A stretch of 64,000 nt of DNA from 62-47 sp051954235 (GCA_051954235.1 JBQCHY010000116.1:62001-126000); one strand, 5' to 3'; positions 1 through 7,963 are shown, numbered from the stretch's first letter. The notes: a model not told the origin generated them from the sequence alone. A program made the numbers and translations.

Positions 1-155
1 CGCATCTCGTCGTCGCCCGCCGTCGCGGTGGCGAGATAGATACGTGAAAGGCTGCTCTCGCAGGCAAGCCGTTCGGCGAAACGCGATTTGCCGGAGCGCG
101 CGCCGCCCAGCACCAGCGTCGGGCGCGGAACGAACTGAGACGAATCGTGCGGCAT
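1..155 (-). CDS. cobP: Adenosylcobinamide kinase / guanylyltransferase, N-terminal part only
   Basis: Bifunctional CobU/CobP enzyme: phosphorylates adenosylcobinamide and transfers GMP to give adenosylcobinamide-GDP, the partner substrate for CobS. Only about 51 codons are inside the window; the gene continues past the left edge. The reverse strand reads MPHDSSQFVPRP followed by LVLGGARSGKSRFAERL, whose GGARSGKS stretch is the family P-loop (residues ~17-24). It is transcribed leftwards, away from cobT-cobS, and a cobalamin riboswitch lies directly upstream of its ATG, so B12 should repress it. The identification rests on the P-loop and the context; the rest of the protein cannot be seen. Confidence 0.8.
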   Translation of the reverse strand, partial: MPHDSSQFVPRPTLVLGGARSGKSRFAERLACESSLSRIYLATATAGDDEM

Positions 156-264
156 CGACGGCCCGGATCAAAACGCGAGCTTTGCCGGGGGCGTGCCGCA
201 GGCGAAAGCCGACACGCGCTCGCCAGATGCACCCCGCCCCGACGCCGTCAAAACACAATTCCCG

Positions 265-465
265 ATGGCAGGTCTCCTGGCTCGCGGCTCAAAGCCCGGT
301 CGCCGCCTTCCCGGACGAATCCAGTGGCTTCGGCGCAAGGCTCCTCCTGGTGGAGGCTCGTCGCTCACAGTTGCGGGGGCAGCGCCGGCATTGGAATTTC
401 TCCGCACCGGCTTCCCTTTTCACCTTCCTTGTGGAAGGACCATCGCGGTGAACGCTAGCCTTCGG
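265..465 (-). promoter_or_regulatory. Cobalamin (B12) riboswitch
   Basis: On the minus strand the conserved cobalamin aptamer pieces appear in the right order: GGGAAGCCGGTG with the conserved G-rich turn, then GCTGCCCCCGCAACTGTGA, then GAAGCCACTGG and GGGAAGGC, and finally the B12 box AGCCAGGAGACCTGCC at 267-282. The distal end near 465 is approximate. Transcription runs towards the cobP start at 155. The riboswitch lies opposite an upstream extension of the cobT reading frame, which argues against that extension being coding. Adenosylcobalamin binding is expected to lower cobP expression. Confidence 0.93.
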
Positions 466-507
466 CGACTACGCGGTCAACCGCACCGGGCAGATGAGGA
501 CCTCAAC

Positions 508-1557
508 ATGATCGATGCCGCGCAATGGCAACCCCCGGACGTCACGCCGCTCGATCACTCACAGGAAGCGGCGCTGCGCGGGCGAATCGACGGCAAGGCC
601 AAGCCGTCGGGCTCGCTCGGCCGCATCGAGGAACTGGCCTTGCAACTCGGCCTGATCGCGCAGCCGGCGCAACCGCGCATAGACAACGCCGTGCTGCTGG
701 TATTCGCCGGCGATCATGGCATGACCGCGTCCGGTGTCTCGCAATATCCGTCGGACGTGACCGCGGCGATGGTGCGAACCTTTCTCGCCGGCCGCGCCAG
801 CGCCAATGCGTTTGCCGCCGCGACGGGCGCGCGGCTGCGGGTGATCGATGCCGGCGTCGCCGCCGATCTGCCGCCGCATCCCGATCTGATCGACGCCAAG
901 ATCGCGCGCGGCACCGCCGATGCGTCACGCGCCCCGGCGATGTCGCGTGAACAAGCTATCGCGGCGCTGACGCGCGGCTGCGAAATCGCGACGAAGGAAA
1001 TTCGCGGCGGCGCCGATGTCATCGCCATCGGCGAGATGGGCATCGGCAACACCGGTTCCGCCGCGCTGCTCGCGCATCGCCTCGCCCCCGCGCCGCTGGA
1101 TGATTGCATCGGCGTCGGCGCCGGACAAAGCGACGAAGGCTTGGCGCGCAAGCGCGCCGTGCTGATGCAGGCCGCCACGCGTAGCGATGCGACGTCGCCG
1201 CTCGATGTGCTGGCCGAATTCGGCGGCTTCGAAATCGCGATGATGGCCGGCGCGGTGATCGGCGCCGCCGCGGCGCGACGCCCGGTGATCGTCGATGGCT
1301 TCATTTCCAGCGCCGCCGCGCTGGTGGCGGTGCGGCTGTGCCCGGCGGCGCGCGACTTTTGCGTGTTCGCGCATCGCTCGGCCGAGCGCGGCCATGGCCT
1401 CGTGCTCGACGCGATGCAAGCGGTACCGTTGCTTGATCTCGGACTGCGGCTGGGCGAAGGCACCGGCGCGCTGCTGGCGTTGCCGCTGCTGCGCGCCGCC
1501 GCGCGGCTCGTCACCGATGTCGCGAGCCTCGATGACGTGTTGAGCGGGAAAATCTGA
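508..1557 (+). CDS. cobT: Nicotinate-nucleotide--dimethylbenzimidazole phosphoribosyltransferase
   Basis: Makes alpha-ribazole phosphate from nicotinate mononucleotide and 5,6-dimethylbenzimidazole for the lower ligand of B12. The 349-residue protein has the family hallmarks GRIEELALQL, FAGDHGMTASGVS, GEMGIGNTGSAALL and, near the C-terminus, RLGEGTGALLAL with the catalytic glutamate. The ATG at 508 was chosen because GAGGA lies about 8 bases upstream and the N-terminus matches the family. The open frame extends back to 193, but that part overlaps the antisense riboswitch. The stop codon directly abuts the cobS start, so the two are translated together. Confidence 0.95.
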   Translation: MIDAAQWQPPDVTPLDHSQEAALRGRIDGKAKPSGSLGRIEELALQLGLIAQPAQPRIDNAVLLVFAGDHGMTASGVSQYPSDVTAAMVRTFLAGRASANAFAAATGARLRVIDAGVAADLPPHPDLIDAKIARGTADASRAPAMSREQAIAALTRGCEIATKEIRGGADVIAIGEMGIGNTGSAALLAHRLAPAPLDDCIGVGAGQSDEGLARKRAVLMQAATRSDATSPLDVLAEFGGFEIAMMAGAVIGAAAARRPVIVDGFISSAAALVAVRLCPAARDFCVFAHRSAERGHGLVLDAMQAVPLLDLGLRLGEGTGALLALPLLRAAARLVTDVASLDDVLSGKI

Positions 1558-2322
1558 ATGAGCGAGATCGAGCATTTTCGCAACGCCGCGCGCTTCATGA
1601 CCATCCTGCCGGTGCGCTCCGCTGTGGGCGAGATCGCGCCGGACTGGTTGACGCGTTGCCTGAAATATTCGCCGCTGGTCGGCATCGGCATCGGTCTCGC
1701 CTCGGGAATTGTACTGCTCGTTGCGGCGGAGTTGTGGAACGAGACCATCGCCGCGATACTCGCGGTGGCGACCAGCATCGCGCTCACCGGCGCGCTGCAT
1801 GAGGATGGTTTTGCCGACACCTTCGACGGATTCGGCGGCGGCTTCACGACGGAAAAACGTCTCGCCATCATGAAGGACAGCCGCATCGGCACCTATGGCG
1901 CGCTGGCGCTCGGCTTGAATGTCGCGCTGCGGATCGCGGCGCTGGCGGCATTGACGCCATGGGAGGGCGTTACCGCACTGATCGCGGCGCACGCGGCGGC
2001 ACGCGCAGCGCCGGCCTGGGTGATGACGCGCCTCGCCTACAGCGGCGACATCAGCGCGATGAAGGTCGCCTATGTCGAATCGCGACCGCGCGCCGACGAA
2101 TTGCAGCTTGGTCTGATCTTCGTGTTGCTTGCCATCCTGCCGTTGACCTTGATCTCGGCACCCGCGGTCGCGTTCGGCGCGTTGCTCGGCGCGGCGGCAG
2201 CGACATTGCTGGCGCTGTGGGCGCGGCGATTGATCGGCGGCTACACCGGCGACGTGCTCGGCGGCATCGAACAGGCCTTCGAGATCGGCTTCCTGCTCGG
2301 CGTCGCGGCGTTGTTGGGATAG
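1558..2322 (+). CDS. cobS: Adenosylcobinamide-GDP ribazoletransferase (cobalamin synthase)
   Basis: Integral membrane enzyme joining adenosylcobinamide-GDP and alpha-ribazole (phosphate), the last assembly step of B12. It has 254 residues with several hydrophobic segments. The CobS metal-binding region GALHEDGFADTFDGFGGG lies at ~80-98 and the KDSRIGTYG motif at ~107-115. The start codon immediately follows the cobT stop with no gap. CobT, CobS and the divergent CobP form a compact nucleotide-loop assembly locus. Confidence 0.95.
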   Translation: MSEIEHFRNAARFMTILPVRSAVGEIAPDWLTRCLKYSPLVGIGIGLASGIVLLVAAELWNETIAAILAVATSIALTGALHEDGFADTFDGFGGGFTTEKRLAIMKDSRIGTYGALALGLNVALRIAALAALTPWEGVTALIAAHAAARAAPAWVMTRLAYSGDISAMKVAYVESRPRADELQLGLIFVLLAILPLTLISAPAVAFGALLGAAAATLLALWARRLIGGYTGDVLGGIEQAFEIGFLLGVAALLG

Positions 2323-2335
2323 ACGAACCATTTTC

Positions 2336-2366
2336 CGTCATGGCCGGGCTCGTCCCGGGCATGACG
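2336..2366. repeat. Short GC-rich palindromic repeat, family A
   Basis: CGTCATGGCCGGGCT...CCCGGGCATGACG is an inverted repeat between the convergent ends of cobS and the phosphatase gene. It is a short member of the family found in longer form at 7839, 11213, 18427, 42595 and 52507. It could act as a bidirectional terminator; that is inference. Confidence 0.75.
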
Positions 2367-2404
2367 AGGGAGGGCGTCACAGTAGATCGCAGTGACGACC
2401 AACT

Positions 2405-2941
2405 CTAGAGAACGAGCCGATACGGCATCCCCTCGAACGCCTCCGCGCCGCGGCCGATGCGAGCGATGGCGTCGACCATCGCGCCGTTGCGTCCCAACAG
2501 ATCGTCGGCCAGCGCCACCATCAGCCGGTTCGGCGTGACAAACGGCGCGCATGTGCGCAACGCGTTCGCGATCTCGCTTTCGCGGCCGGGATGATCATCG
2601 CAAGCAAGAATGTAAGCCGCCGCACTTGAGCGGCTGATGCCGGCCCAGCAATGGATCAGCAGCGGCGTTTCACGCAAGCGCGCGCGGCTGAAATCCAGCA
2701 TCGCCGCGATCATCTCGCCGCGCGGCGCGATCAATCCCGCGCGCGCTTCGGTGATGTCGTGAAACACGAGATGCAAACGGCGCTGCGGCGTCAGCGCAGC
2801 AAGCACTTCCGTATCGGTGTCGGGCGAGAGCAGCGTCAGCAGATCGTAAGACGAAAGTTTTCGCGTGACCTCATGCACCGCGCTCAAAGGCGCGACGTGA
2901 ATCGCGCCATCATTCAAGGACGAAACGGCTTCAGCCGGCAA
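2405..2941 (-). CDS. Tyrosine-phosphatase-like protein
   Basis: A 178-residue cytoplasmic protein with LLIHCWAGISRSSAAA at ~94-109, the C-x5-R phosphate loop of protein tyrosine / dual-specificity phosphatases (C98, R104). A possible general acid lies in VFHDITEA (~59-66). The start is a TTG overlapping the last 11 bases of the persulfide-dioxygenase gene; a GGAGGG about 7 bases upstream supports it and suggests translational coupling. The substrate is unknown. The link to a sulfur-oxidation operon comes only from position. Fold and catalytic motif are clear; the role is not. Confidence 0.8.
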   Translation of the reverse strand: MPAEAVSSLNDGAIHVAPLSAVHEVTRKLSSYDLLTLLSPDTDTEVLAALTPQRRLHLVFHDITEARAGLIAPRGEMIAAMLDFSRARLRETPLLIHCWAGISRSSAAAYILACDDHPGRESEIANALRTCAPFVTPNRLMVALADDLLGRNGAMVDAIARIGRGAEAFEGMPYRLVL

Positions 2942-3971
2942 TCACCGGCCCTCCGGCCTTTTTCCACGCGTCGATGCCGCCTTCGAGATGCATCGCATCC
3001 GCAATGCCGGCCTCCTTCGCGGCCTTCACCGCCATCGCCGAGCGTTCGCCGAAGGCACAGAAGAACACGATGCGGCGATGACTGGCCGCGGCAACCTCGC
3101 GCAGCATGCCGCCCGCCTTCAGGCTGTCGCCGATCGTGGGATAGGGCGTGTGCAACGCGCCGGCCAAAGTGCCGTGCTTGGCGCGCTCGGTCGCTTCGCG
3201 CAGGTCGACCAGCAGAATATCCGGCTGACCCAGTCGCGGGATCGCATCGCGCGGCCGCAACGCGCAGCCCTGCTCGGCCAGCGCGTGCTGATGCAGGCCG
3301 ATCTTCATGTTGGCCGGAATCACCACGTCCATCAGTTTCGGATTGGGCAGATTGAGGTTGCCCATCAATTCGATGTAGGCCTCCACCGAGGCAACTTGCA
3401 GGCGCGGGTTGTAGCGCCGCTCCTCGCCGATGGTGGAGACGGTGTCGCCTTTGTAATCGTGCGCCGGGAACACCATGGTTTCCTCCGGCAGCTTCAACAG
3501 CCGGTTGAAGATGGAATCGTATTGCGCCCGCGCGCTGCCGTTCTGGAAATCGGTGCGCCCGGTGCCGCGAATGAGCAGCGTGTCGCCGGTGAAGACGCGA
3601 TCCGCCATGCGATAGCTGTAGGAATCGTCGGTGTGGCCCGGCGTGTACATCACGTCGAGCGCCAACCCCTCGATGGTGATCTTGTCGCCGTCGCCGACGC
3701 GCATCGCCACCACATCGGCCTTGCTCTGCTCGCCCATGATGGTGACGCATTGCGTGCGGTCGCGCAGTTCGCCGAGCCCGGTGACGTGATCGGCGTGCAG
3801 ATGCGTGTCCACCGCCTTGACCAGCTTGAGGTCCAGTTCGCGCAGCAACTGGCAATAGCGATCGACCTTTTCCAGCACCGGATCGATCAGCAGCGCCTCG
3901 CCGCCGGCGCGGCTCGCCAGCAGATAGCTGTAGGTTCCCGATACGCTGTCGAACAGTTGACGGAAAATCAT
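2931..3971 (-). CDS. Persulfide dioxygenase-rhodanese fusion protein
   Basis: A 346-residue two-domain protein. Residues 1-240 are an ETHE1-like metallo-beta-lactamase fold with the metal motif HLHADH (57-62), PGHTDDSYSY (111-120), the metal-bridging Asp in FTGDTLLIRGTGRTDF (~130) and FPAHDYKG (168-175). Residues ~250-346 are a rhodanese domain with catalytic Cys305 in FFCAFGERSA. ETHE1-type enzymes oxidise glutathione persulfide to sulfite, and rhodanese moves sulfane sulfur between sulfite or thiosulfate and glutathione. Fusions of this kind are known in Burkholderia. Its position beyond the sox genes fits detoxification of cytoplasmic persulfide. RBS GAGG lies 5 bases before the ATG. Confidence 0.92.
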   Translation of the reverse strand: MIFRQLFDSVSGTYSYLLASRAGGEALLIDPVLEKVDRYCQLLRELDLKLVKAVDTHLHADHVTGLGELRDRTQCVTIMGEQSKADVVAMRVGDGDKITIEGLALDVMYTPGHTDDSYSYRMADRVFTGDTLLIRGTGRTDFQNGSARAQYDSIFNRLLKLPEETMVFPAHDYKGDTVSTIGEERRYNPRLQVASVEAYIELMGNLNLPNPKLMDVVIPANMKIGLHQHALAEQGCALRPRDAIPRLGQPDILLVDLREATERAKHGTLAGALHTPYPTIGDSLKAGGMLREVAAASHRRIVFFCAFGERSAMAVKAAKEAGIADAMHLEGGIDAWKKAGGPVIAG

Positions 3972-4110
3972 GATCGCCTCGACGCTCTTTCGTGGAACAA
4001 TATAGCCCGATAGATAGGCACGAGAAAATACTATTCCATGGAGCGGCGCGGATTGGTCGCGACGAAATTCTATAGCGTTATTGTTTCTGATGAAATCGCT
4101 TCGGACGATG

Positions 4111-4221
4111 CCTCACCTCTCCCCGCCGGGGAGAGGTCGGAGCCGCAGGCTCCGGGTGAGGGGATTCGATCGCTACTGAGGGTGTAACCCCTCACCGCAA
4201 CCCTCTCCCAACGGGAGAGGG
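4111..4221. repeat. Interspersed palindromic repeat, family B
   Basis: A pair of inverted repeats: CCTCTCCCCGCCGGGGAGAGG, an internal hairpin GGAGCCGCAGGCTCC, then CCCTCACC and CCCTCTCCCAACGGGAGAGGG. It occupies most of the 249-base gap between the dioxygenase fusion and the HbpS-like gene. Related copies recur at least eight times in the window, all between genes. No promoter could be called in the rest of the gap. Confidence 0.8.
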
Positions 4222-4268
4222 AGCGTGCACCGTTCCATGGTTGATGTTTCCATTAAAACCAAAAGGCA

Positions 4269-4817
4269 CTAGAAATCGAGGCTGTCGCGAATGGCGTCGA
4301 GGCCGGCTTTGGCGCAGGCCTCGTCCTTGTCGCCACCCGGCGCGCCCGAGACGCCGATGCCACCGAGCAGCGTGCCGCCGGACTCGACCGCGAGCCCGCC
4401 GCCGAGCATCGCGACATTGGGCAGCCGCGCCAGTCCGGGATCGAGTTGCCCGTCGCGAATCGATTTCGCGAGATCGGCGGTTGAGGCGCGGAAGCTCAGC
4501 GCGGTGTAGGCCTTGCGCGTCGCGGTGTCGTTGGCGGGAAGCCCCGCATAGCGATCGCGCAACAACACTTGCGGCAGGCCGAAGCGATCCACCACCGCGA
4601 CCGAAATCTGATAGCCGTTGTCGCGGCAGGTTTTCATCGCCATCTGCGCGGCCTGCAACGCCACCTCCGGTGTCAGCGACTTGTAGGTCACCGTCGCGGT
4701 ATCATCGGCGCGGGCAGACATCGAAAGCAAAGCTGCCGAGGCGAATGTCGCGAGCAACAAGGCGATACGTCGTCCCTGCGCAGGCAGGGACCCATAACCC
4801 CTGACATTGGTTGTCAT
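4269..4817 (-). CDS. GlcG/HbpS-family (DUF336) exported protein
   Basis: A 182-residue protein with an export signal (hydrophobic IALLLATFASAALLSMSARA, ending near residue 38) followed by a GlcG/HbpS heme-binding-like domain: LTPEVALQAAQMAM, VAVVDRFGLPQVLLRD and a glycine-rich end MLGGGLAVESGGTLLGGIG. The family often sits beside sox and other oxidative loci; its exact role here is unknown. The ATG at 4817 has GAGG 7 bases upstream. Codons 4-17 (NVRGYGSLPAQGRR) are read from a palindromic REP-like repeat (4769-4803), so the N-terminus has been extended or replaced by repeat DNA. A GTG at 4832 is a weaker alternative start. Confidence 0.82.
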   Translation of the reverse strand: MTTNVRGYGSLPAQGRRIALLLATFASAALLSMSARADDTATVTYKSLTPEVALQAAQMAMKTCRDNGYQISVAVVDRFGLPQVLLRDRYAGLPANDTATRKAYTALSFRASTADLAKSIRDGQLDPGLARLPNVAMLGGGLAVESGGTLLGGIGVSGAPGGDKDEACAKAGLDAIRDSLDF

Positions 4818-4886
4818 AACGTAACCTCGCACTGTTAAAGGGCCGAAGCGCTGCGGCGTATGCGTCCCTGCCTGCGCAGGGACGAC
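4769..4886. repeat. REP-like inverted arm pair, family D, entering the HbpS-like gene
   Basis: The left arm at 4769-4803 contains CGTCCCTGCGCAGGCAGGGAC. The right arm near 4861-4886 contains GTCCCTGCCTGCGCAGGGAC in opposite orientation. The left arm lies inside the 5' end of the HbpS-like coding region. The arms share layout and wording with the 35-bp arms around the GIY-YIG genes at 23870 and 26526: a GTCGTCCC palindrome followed by a short tail. Confidence 0.8.
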
Positions 4887-4908
4887 GCAGTTTCACTGGT
4901 TCATCCCG

Positions 4909-5364
4909 TTATGGCCGCAAGTAACTCCAGCCTTCTTCCTGCAACTGCATCAGCCGCACCACGCCGGACGGTACCGGGGTCGCATCCGACATGATCGGGA
5001 TGGAGTGGCCTTCCTTCTTCTCCATGCCCTTGCGGGTGTTCTCACAGGCGGAAAACTGAATCTTGCCGGGGAAGGCGAGTTCCTTGATGTGCTTGATGCG
5101 ATCCTTCACCGGCGAGGTATCGTCGCGCAGCATGTTGAGGCCGGGACCATAGGCGACGATTTCGACATCGGCGCTCTCGCCCTTGCCGCGATAATACTCG
5201 ATGACGTTGGTGGCGTTGTTGAGCGCCAGATTCATCACCGCCGGATCGTTCTGGTCGACATGGATCGCGAGACGATGCGGCTTGCCTTCGGCGGCGAGGC
5301 CCGGCGACGACAGCGACAGCATCGCGACGATGGCCAGCACCGCCGCATGAAAAAGACTCCGCAT
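4909..5364 (-). CDS. DsrE-family periplasmic protein, copy 1
   Basis: A 151-residue exported protein: signal peptide LFHAAVLAIVAMLSLSSPGLA, then a DsrE/DsrF-like domain with HRLAIHVDQNDPAVMNLALNN, EIVAYGPGLNML and IQFSACENTRKGM. The single cysteine in FSACENT occupies the site used for sulfur carriage in DsrE-like proteins. The ATG at 5364 is preferred over TTG at 5370 because GGAGG lies 6 bases upstream. It follows soxB and a second DsrE-like gene, so it probably carries or binds sulfur in the periplasm during thiosulfate oxidation; this is inferred from context. Confidence 0.85.
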   Translation of the reverse strand: MRSLFHAAVLAIVAMLSLSSPGLAAEGKPHRLAIHVDQNDPAVMNLALNNATNVIEYYRGKGESADVEIVAYGPGLNMLRDDTSPVKDRIKHIKELAFPGKIQFSACENTRKGMEKKEGHSIPIMSDATPVPSGVVRLMQLQEEGWSYLRP

Positions 5365-5436
5365 CTCCAACCTCCGCGTTCGAGGCGACCGCAGGCCGCC
5401 TCATTATTTACCTCAGAATCCAACCGGGAAGTGAGG

Positions 5437-5539
5437 CGTCATCGTCCGCGAAGGCGGACGATCCAGTATTCCGCGCCAGCGCAAGTGAAACTCGATCCAA
5501 AACGGAATACTGGATACTCCGCCTTCGCGGAGTATGACG
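5437..5539. repeat. Palindromic repeat between the two DsrE-like genes
   Basis: CGTCATCGTCCGCGAAGGCGGA with ATCCAGTATTCCG is mirrored by CGGAATACTGGAT and TCCGCCTTCGCGGAGTATGACG. The long inverted repeat fills most of the 218-base gap between the two DsrE genes. It is related in core (CGCGAAGGCGG) to family D arms. Confidence 0.78.
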
Positions 5540-5582
5540 GCTTTTGTGTTGCATCCGCACTCAAAAACTCTCCAGCCAGTTC

Positions 5583-6047
5583 TCAAGGCCGCACCAGCGT
5601 ATAGCCGTTCTCAGTCAGCGACAGGATCTGGCCGACGCCGACCTGCACCGGAATGGCGCCGGGAATGATGTCCGGCCGCTTGCCGGTCTCGCGCTCGATG
5701 GTGTCGAGCGTGTTGACGCAGACGTCGAACTTCACGCCCTGCGAAATCAGGCTTTCCACCCGCGTGCGGTTGGCGTTCCCGGTGCGCAGCACGTCGATGC
5801 CGGGGCCGAACGCCACCACCTCCACCGCGATGGCGTCGGGGCCATAAGCCTTGATCAGGTTGTTGGCGACGCTGATGACAAGGCTTTCCTTCTTCGCGTC
5901 CGAATCCGACAGTTGCAGCACGATGCGATGCTCGGCGAACGGCTTGTCGGGGAGCTGCTTCGGCTCGGCCATCGCGGTGGCGACCGGCAACGCCACGATC
6001 AGCGCACCCAACACGCTTCCGACACGCCGCCGCGTCATCACCTGCAT
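5583..6047 (-). CDS. DsrE-family periplasmic protein, copy 2
   Basis: A 154-residue paralogue of the neighbouring DsrE-like protein: signal peptide (VLGALIVALPVATAMA), then HRIVLQLSDSDAKKESLVIS, VEVVAFGPGIDVLR and VKFDVCVNTLDTIER, with one cysteine in the same place as copy 1 (FDVCVNT versus FSACENT). The ATG at 6047 starts 5 bases after the soxB stop; TTG 6068 and ATG 6038 are alternatives. Two tandem copies suggest a heteromer or successive sulfur carriers. The specific reaction is unknown. Confidence 0.85.
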   Translation of the reverse strand: MQVMTRRRVGSVLGALIVALPVATAMAEPKQLPDKPFAEHRIVLQLSDSDAKKESLVISVANNLIKAYGPDAIAVEVVAFGPGIDVLRTGNANRTRVESLISQGVKFDVCVNTLDTIERETGKRPDIIPGAIPVQVGVGQILSLTENGYTLVRP

Positions 6048-6051
6048 GACC

Positions 6052-7797
6052 TCATCCCTGCCCGGCAATGCCGGGATTATTCTCGACGCCGCGTAGGCTC
6101 ACCGCGTCGACCGGCACCGACAACTTGCCTTCGCGCAAATGCTTCGCGAACACGTCCCACACCGGCTCGCCCTTCTGCTCGTTGACCGAGGCCCAGCCCG
6201 CGACCTTGTAGGTCTTGCTCGCCGCAAGGGCGTGCCCGTTCGCGAGTTTCAAATCCGAAATGCGGTTGCCGACGCTCTCGTTCGGCGCGCAGGTGTAGGA
6301 CAGGCCGCCGACGCGCACCATGTCGCCACCCTGCTGATAATACGGGTCGGCGTTGAACAGATTATCGCAGACGTCTTCCAGCACGCTCTTGATCTGCTCG
6401 CCGCTCATCGGCTGCGCGTAGACTTCTGAATATGTGGTGGCGGTTTCCACCAGCACGTCTTCCATGGTCATCGGCTGCCCCGGCAGCACGGTGGTGCCCC
6501 AGCGGAAGCCCGGCGACAGCGCGATCTCGGCATCGAGTTGCTGGCGCAGCGCGTCGCACAACAGGCTGTCCATGGTGCCGTTGAAGTTGCCGCGGCGATA
6601 CAACAGATGCGGCGCGGTGGCGACCTTGGCGGAGAACATCGCCGCGTGCGGCGAACGCAGCCGCTCGATCAGCGCCAACATGTCGGCATCCGGCTTCAGC
6701 AATTCGGAAAACACCGGCAGCAGGCGATAGCGCACATCCTTCACCTTGCCCTTGCCGAGATCGAGGTCGAGTACGCCGAGAAATTTTCCGTTAGAACCGG
6801 CGTTGGTGACGAGCGTGACGCCGCCGGCGTTCTTGACCGGAATCGGCTGCGGCACCGCGTCGTGGGTGTGGCCGCCGAGAATGACGTCGATGCCGCTGAC
6901 CTTGTTGGCGAGCTTGAGATCGACATCCATCCCGTTGTGTGACAGCAGCACCACGGCGTCGATCTTCTCGTCGGCGCGCAACGTCTCGACCAGCTTCTGC
7001 AATTCATCGTCGCGAATGCCGAAGGTCCAGTCCGGCGTGAATCGCTTCGGATGCGCGATCGGCACATAGGGGAACGCCTGCCCGATCACCGCGACGCGAT
7101 GGCCGCCGAGTTGCTTGACGACGTAGGGCTTGAACACGCGACCCGACGCGGCATCGAATGCCGGTGCGTCGTTGAACGCGGCTTCCTCGGTGAGGAACAC
7201 GTTCTGCGCGATGAACTCGCCCTTGAATTTCGCGAGATTGGCGCGCAGCACCTTCTCGCCGTAGGTGAATTCCCAATGGCCGGTCATCGCCTCGATACCG
7301 AGCAGATTGGCGGCCTCCACCATGTCGGCGCCCTGCATCGCGTTGGCGAGGCCTGAGCCCTGCCACAGGTCGCCACCGTCGAGCAGCATCGCGTTGCTCT
7401 CGCCGGCCTCGCTGCGCAACCGGTCGATCAGCGTCTTGAGATGCGCGAATCCGCCGAGCCGGCCGAACCGCGCCGCCGCCTTCTCGAAATCGAGGCAGGT
7501 GAAGGCGTAGGCATTGGCGCTTCCGGTCGTCACCTGAAAACGTTCGAGGAACGCATTGCCGACCAGATGCGGCGGCTGGCCGAGCATGGAGCCGACGCCG
7601 AGATTGACGCTGGGCTCGCGAAACAGCACCGGCTGCAACTGCGCGTGGGTGTCGGTCATGTGCAGGATGCGCGCGTTGCCGAAGCGCGGCAGATCGTAGA
7701 CGCTGGTATCGCTGGCGGCATTCGCACGGCGCGGCAGCGCGCCGGCTAGCGCGGCACCTGCGGTCCATCCCAGAAAGTCGCGGCGGCGGATGGTCAT
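6052..7797 (-). CDS. soxB: SoxB thiosulfohydrolase
   Basis: Periplasmic dimanganese enzyme that releases sulfate from the cysteine-S-thiosulfonate on SoxY. The 581-residue product begins with a twin-arginine signal (TIRRRDFLGWTAGAALAGAL). It has the metallophosphoesterase motifs HMTDTHAQLQP, LLDGGDLWQGSG, GHWEFTYGEKVL (SoxB variant of GNHEF) and LGGHTHDA, then a 5'-nucleotidase-type C-terminal domain. ATG 7797 is chosen (GGGAG upstream); a GTG 12 bases earlier is possible. It lies in the sox operon between soxK and the DsrE pair. Confidence 0.97.
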   Translation of the reverse strand: MTIRRRDFLGWTAGAALAGALPRRANAASDTSVYDLPRFGNARILHMTDTHAQLQPVLFREPSVNLGVGSMLGQPPHLVGNAFLERFQVTTGSANAYAFTCLDFEKAAARFGRLGGFAHLKTLIDRLRSEAGESNAMLLDGGDLWQGSGLANAMQGADMVEAANLLGIEAMTGHWEFTYGEKVLRANLAKFKGEFIAQNVFLTEEAAFNDAPAFDAASGRVFKPYVVKQLGGHRVAVIGQAFPYVPIAHPKRFTPDWTFGIRDDELQKLVETLRADEKIDAVVLLSHNGMDVDLKLANKVSGIDVILGGHTHDAVPQPIPVKNAGGVTLVTNAGSNGKFLGVLDLDLGKGKVKDVRYRLLPVFSELLKPDADMLALIERLRSPHAAMFSAKVATAPHLLYRRGNFNGTMDSLLCDALRQQLDAEIALSPGFRWGTTVLPGQPMTMEDVLVETATTYSEVYAQPMSGEQIKSVLEDVCDNLFNADPYYQQGGDMVRVGGLSYTCAPNESVGNRISDLKLANGHALAASKTYKVAGWASVNEQKGEPVWDVFAKHLREGKLSVPVDAVSLRGVENNPGIAGQG

Positions 7798-7838
7798 CGG
7801 GACTCCCACACCCCTGAAGGGGCTTCATCTCAATCCAC

Positions 7839-7963
7839 GGTCATGCCCGGGCATAGCCGTTCGAAGAACGGCGTCGCTTCGCTTGCCTATGCCCGGGCAT
7901 CCACGTTCTTCGCGTCTTTTCGCGAGAAAGACGTGGATGGCCGGAACAAGTCCGGCCATGACG
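7839..7963. repeat. Family A palindromic repeat
   Basis: Inverted arms TCATGCCCGGGCAT... and ...CCGGCCATGACG enclose CGTTCGAAGAACGGCGTCGC and GACGTGGATGGCCGG. It lies between soxK and soxB within the sox operon. The same internal module recurs at 11213-11342 and 18427-18552. Confidence 0.85.

Noticed and set aside
193..507. Extension of the cobT reading frame to an ATG at 193
   Set aside because: The stretch overlaps the antisense cobalamin riboswitch, and CobT similarity begins at 508 with a good RBS.
4702..4896. Small open frame reading GLWVPACAGT
   Set aside because: It is a translation of REP-like repeat DNA, not a gene.
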